A DNA stretch of 64,000 bases, from assembly GCA_963930655.1 (NCBI GenBank), contig OZ005620.1, forward strand, positions 22,297,501 to 22,361,500. The letters are read 5' to 3'. Positions 60,299-64,000 of this stretch are shown in pieces; position 1 is the first letter of the stretch, and every line of letters begins with the position of its first letter. The stretch is from Myrica gale (lineage: Eukaryota > Streptophyta > Magnoliopsida > Fagales > Myricaceae). The position numbers and the translations under genes are program-made. The notes beneath the pieces were generated by a model that was given only the letters and a program-made list of their open reading frames with translations, was not told the DNA's origin and ran no database searches.

Positions 60299-63200
60299 AG
60301 CGATTCGAGGAAGAAATTCTTGGAGGTGTACTCGGTGTTGAAATCTGAGCTTCTCCATGACCCGGACTTCGATTTCACTGACGATTCTCGCCAATGGGTC
60401 GAGCGGGTAAACTGCTGATGCACTCTCTAAGTTCCGTACTCATATTAGTCATCTTGATTGAGTCTTTTTCTTGAGGCTACTTGTGTTTGGGTGGTGGTGT
60501 GCTTTTTCCACTTTGTTATGTACATTTGAGCATTTGGTACACGTATTATATTATTCTGTCTGGTTTTGAGACCATGGGACAGAGCTCCATTTTCGAAAGT
60601 ACGATCTTGGCTTCTTTGGTTGTTATTAGTTTCTTTTCCTTGTTCAGTTGTACTTTTGGTTATCGAACTAGGTGCTGGTTAGATTGGGATTTCTGAATTT
60701 AATGCAAAGATATAGATAGTTTGGTGGAATTGACGCCGTTAATAAATAGTTTTGGCTGAACAAGTTTGGTGGGATTTGCAGATTGAGTGTAGAAGCATGG
60801 GAATGTGATGGGCTGCCCTAAGTGGTTCGGAACTTGGAGTTTTGGATCCAAGTAGATAATGTGGCCTCGGGACTATGAAACTGTCAATGAAATAACAAAA
60901 GAAAGGACTGTTGTATGTCGGATTCCAAAGATGTGAAACTTGATTGTTGAAAATATGTAGTCCCATTAAGCAATGTGGGCAAGTGAGATTAGTGGCTTAT
61001 AAATAAGCCACCCATGTAAACACTTAAAATATAAGTGAGAAATAATAAATTCAATATGGATATTCCTATAATTGGATGTCTCACTTATCAAAGTTTAAAT
61101 TTTTTTTATTTCTAACATTGATTGTTATTAATAGGGACGAAGCTAGGATTGAAACTTTGGGAGGACCATTTTCACAATCTTTGAAAAAAATGTTCTTTTG
61201 CCCAGGAAAAGAAACGTTTTTGGAGGGGCTGGGGGGCCCATGGTCCCCCTAGCTTCGTGTCTGGTTATTAAACACGATACTAAAAAGAGTGCCCTAGTCG
61301 AGACTGATAATTAACATGTTAGCTGGATGAAGTTGCCAGATTTGTTGCTGAAATATTTGATGACATCACAACTAGTATTCCCGATTCTGATCATCTGCTC
61401 ATACAAGATGTGGGCTACTTGAATAAGATCATCTGGTAGTCTTTCATTTCATGACAAGCTGCTTTGTTTGTTACCATCTTCTTCGGGTCCTGATATGACA
61501 AGCTTTTCTGTGGGGATTCCTGTCTTTGTAACGCATGAAAAATGATAACATTAATAATGTCTGAACTATATATCATTGGTGTAGTCGATGTCCTGCATTG
61601 TTTCCACAATGTTTTAGTTCTGATTTTGCCTGTGTGACCCATTGGAATGCAGCCACCACATTAGCTTTGAACTGTCACAACGCTAGTGTAGCATTCCATG
61701 TGGATGTATTTGTGCTATGCATTTATGCATGCAGATAGGTGCAGTAGATGTTTTTATTCAGTGTATTCTTGGGCTTAGCTATGTTTCTGTGCCTACTCGT
61801 GTCGGTCTTTAGCTGTTTAACCAGTTCGCTCCTTCCCTTGAAAAATGAAAGAGATGTGTCCTGGTCCTGATTCTGTCTGTGCCCTCGTCATTTGCAGATG
61901 CTGGACTACAATGTACCAGGAGGTGTGTATCAGAATATGATATATGAGAAATTGTCTAAGTTTGTTCTTATAACCTCTTTGTGAAAAAACTTCTGCCCTT
62001 GAAGGAAGAGAAAATGACTGTAGTTGGAATGAGTTATTGGCAGGAAAGCTAAACCGCGGATTAATGATGAGGTTTTTCTTGCGTGTGCACTGGGTTGGTG
62101 CATTGAATGGGTATGGCTACAATAGCACAGCGTGCCTCTTTGCTTTTGTAGCTGGTCCTGATTTTATCACCCATGACAATTACTACACATCTTGGCGCAT
62201 ATCTTGTCCTATATTAACAAATAGTCTTGCAGCTTCAAGCATATTTTCTTGTTCTTGACGATGTCATGGACAATTATGTTACACGCCGTAGTCAACCCTG
62301 CTGGTTTAGGCAACCTAAGGTGTGAACTTTTCTGACAGTGAGCACTTCCGTCCCTAGCATAAAAGAATGGTTTATGGTTTTTCTCACTTCTGTAAATATT
62401 AATCCTAGGTGGGTATGATTGCTGTAAATGATGGCTTAATTCTCCGTAACCACATCTCAAGAATTCTTAAAAAGCATTTTAGAGAGAAGCCTTATTATGT
62501 GGATCTGTTGGATTTATTCAGTGAGGTGTGTTATCTTTCCGTTTCCCTTAAAGCAGGCCAGTGAGTTTTCTTTTAACCAAAGACCAATCATGATTTATTT
62601 ATCTGTACAAAGGTGGAATTCCAAACAGCATCGGGGCAAATGATAGATTTAATTACCACGCTTGTAGGAGAGAAAGATCTATCTAAGTACTCACTGCCTC
62701 TGTAAGTGAAAATCTGGGATAGTTGTGATTTCTGTACTGTTTAACTTCCAATCGTGACTTTCTCTATTTGTTTTTAAAGTATCAAATATCTGTGTCACCA
62801 TGCAGCCACCAACGCATTTTTCAGCACAAAACTGCTTATTATTCATTCTACCTTCCAGTGAGTTATTCTCTCATTTTGTCTTCATAACTTTGTTTCTAGT
62901 GGAATTGATGTCTAACTTGCTCGTTATGCCCATTTAAAATTATATTTGATTTAAAAAATTCTCAACACGTGTTCCTCCATAGTAAACCTGCATATATTCA
63001 TTTCTCTCTCGTTAACTTGCTGAATTTTTCTCGTTGAAGTTTCTTTCCACACGAAACTGCTCATTTATGGAGTTTTTGGATGTGGATGGACATATTTTCT
63101 GAGTCATTTTTTATGATCCCTCCATGTGTCCAGGTTGCTTGTACATTGCTTATGGCAGGCGAAAACCTTGAAAATCATATTAATGTGAAGAACATTCTTA

Positions 63201-63911
63201 TCGAAATGGGGATCTACTTTCAAGTACAGGTAATTGTTCATTGCACAAGAAAATCCTTGCCTTCATGCGATTACTGAACAACTGTCGGAAGACAAAAGTA
63301 TTTATCAGTAGTATTATAATAGCTGTTCCAACTCAAATGCTTATAGCAAGATGTTTCTTTTTTATATTTTCCAACGCCTCATCAGCATTGAAATATGAAA
63401 TATACATATGTGGATTTATTTATCAAGATACAGGCATTAGATTATTGCTCTCCCCTATAATTTCCCAGAGGTTGTCTGACAGTATTACTGGTATTCAAAT
63501 GTGCTCTCTAGGATGATTACCTGGATTGTTTTGGTGCTCCTGAAGTGATTGGTAAGGTATGCTGTGGGCAATATTAGTACTGACATGTTGGTAATGAATT
63601 TCCATTGTATGTTCATTTGTCTCTTGTAATGAATAATTAGAGACCTTATCAGTGGTCTTTTGAAAGATCAGATTGGAACAGATATCAAAGATTTTAAGTG
63701 CTCTTGGTTGGTTGTGAAAGCGCTAGAATGCTGTAACGAGGAACAGAAGAAAGTATTAAATGTAAGCCAGCTGTTTCATCCAACTCGGGTTATATTATGT
63801 TTTGGGATAAGGTTATTAGGCTTATCTGTCTGTCACCAGGAGAACTACGGGAAAGAAGATGAATCATGTGTTGCGAAAGTGAAAGAGCTATACAAAGTTC
63901 TGGATCTTCAG
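60299..63911 (+). pseudogene. FPS: Farnesyl diphosphate synthase, defective and cut by window end
   Basis: Eleven exon blocks are visible: 60299-60406, 61898-61922, 62044-62110, 62233-62319, 62409-62525, 62613-62701, 62806-62857, 63134-63229, 63512-63556, 63672-63761 and 63840-63911; the final exon lies outside. FPS condenses IPP with DMAPP and GPP to make FPP for sterols and sesquiterpenes. Both Asp-rich motifs are present ([10 protein letters not shown] and QVQDDYLDCFG). Two lesions break it. [20 protein letters not shown] has no in-frame ATG before it (the codon is AAG, with a stop upstream). Exon 3 is 67 nt where the family has 116, losing 49 nt (SVIDSYKLLKEGQELT and part of the next codon) and shifting frame after KLNRGL. 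Elsewhere coding sequence and splice sites look functional, so decay is recent. Confidence 0.87.
61132..61263. mobile_element. hAT-type MITE in FPS intron 1
   Basis: A 132-bp element with ends tagggacgaagctagg and, inverted, cagacacgaagctagg. It is flanked by a perfect 8-bp duplication gttattaa (61124-61131 and 61264-61271), the hAT size. Non-coding. Confidence 0.85.
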
Positions 63912-64000
63912 GTTTCTCTCCCTTCCTCTTCTTTCCACTTTACATCTTTTCTGAACTGATATTAATTCCAAAGAAAAGAGAGTGCGAGAAAAGGAGTAAA

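Noticed and set aside
1..64000. CRISPR arrays, bacterial operons, tRNA and rRNA genes
   Set aside because: Nothing with the required repeats or conserved RNA boxes was seen; the window is plant nuclear DNA.

Overview
The window is nuclear DNA from a dicot flowering plant. Genes are split by GT-AG introns, the intergenic DNA is AT-rich and full of small transposons, and the proteins are plant families (ABCG26-type half transporter, OPT transporter, GIP1-like protein, CWC15). I cannot name the species. Gene models were built by hand-joining exons at visible splice sites and checking reading phase across each junction.

Layout: 1-2311 is the end of a Mutator-like element (MULE) with a PB1-like ORF. 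2856-5941 (+) is a complete OPT oligopeptide transporter, followed by a decayed PPR fragment, an orphan copy of OPT exon 6 and a fold-back MITE. 8539-11723 (-) is EMC8/9. 13647-16279 (-) is a two-RRM, glycine-rich hnRNP. 18976-22887 (+) is a GIP1-like protein. 24012-27736 is a Pack-MULE: long terminal inverted repeats, a perfect 9-bp target duplication and fragments of at least two (probably four) host genes. 28233-30775 (-) is a nucleotide-sugar transporter with two frame lesions. 32875-36238 (-) is a CCDC22 pseudogene. 37254-40524 (+) is ABCG26. 42296-45959 (+) is a TMEM245/AI-2E-type membrane protein whose intron holds a truncated LINE. 46669-49139 (-) is the spliceosomal protein CWC15. 49140-56135 is a gene-poor, repeat-rich stretch. 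56136-57803 (+) is a membrane RING-H2 E3 ligase. 60299-63911 (+) is a farnesyl diphosphate synthase gene that lacks its start codon and 49 nt of exon 3, with a LINE tail just upstream and a hAT MITE in its first intron. The window ends before its last exon.

The genes do not form a pathway; each is an ordinary single-promoter plant gene. The striking theme is gene turnover by mobile DNA: captured exons, an orphan duplicated exon, LINE 3' ends beside or inside genes, and three conserved genes (CCDC22, FPS, nucleotide-sugar transporter) caught at different stages of decay or rescue. The Pack-MULE is the best candidate for a noteworthy undescribed system.
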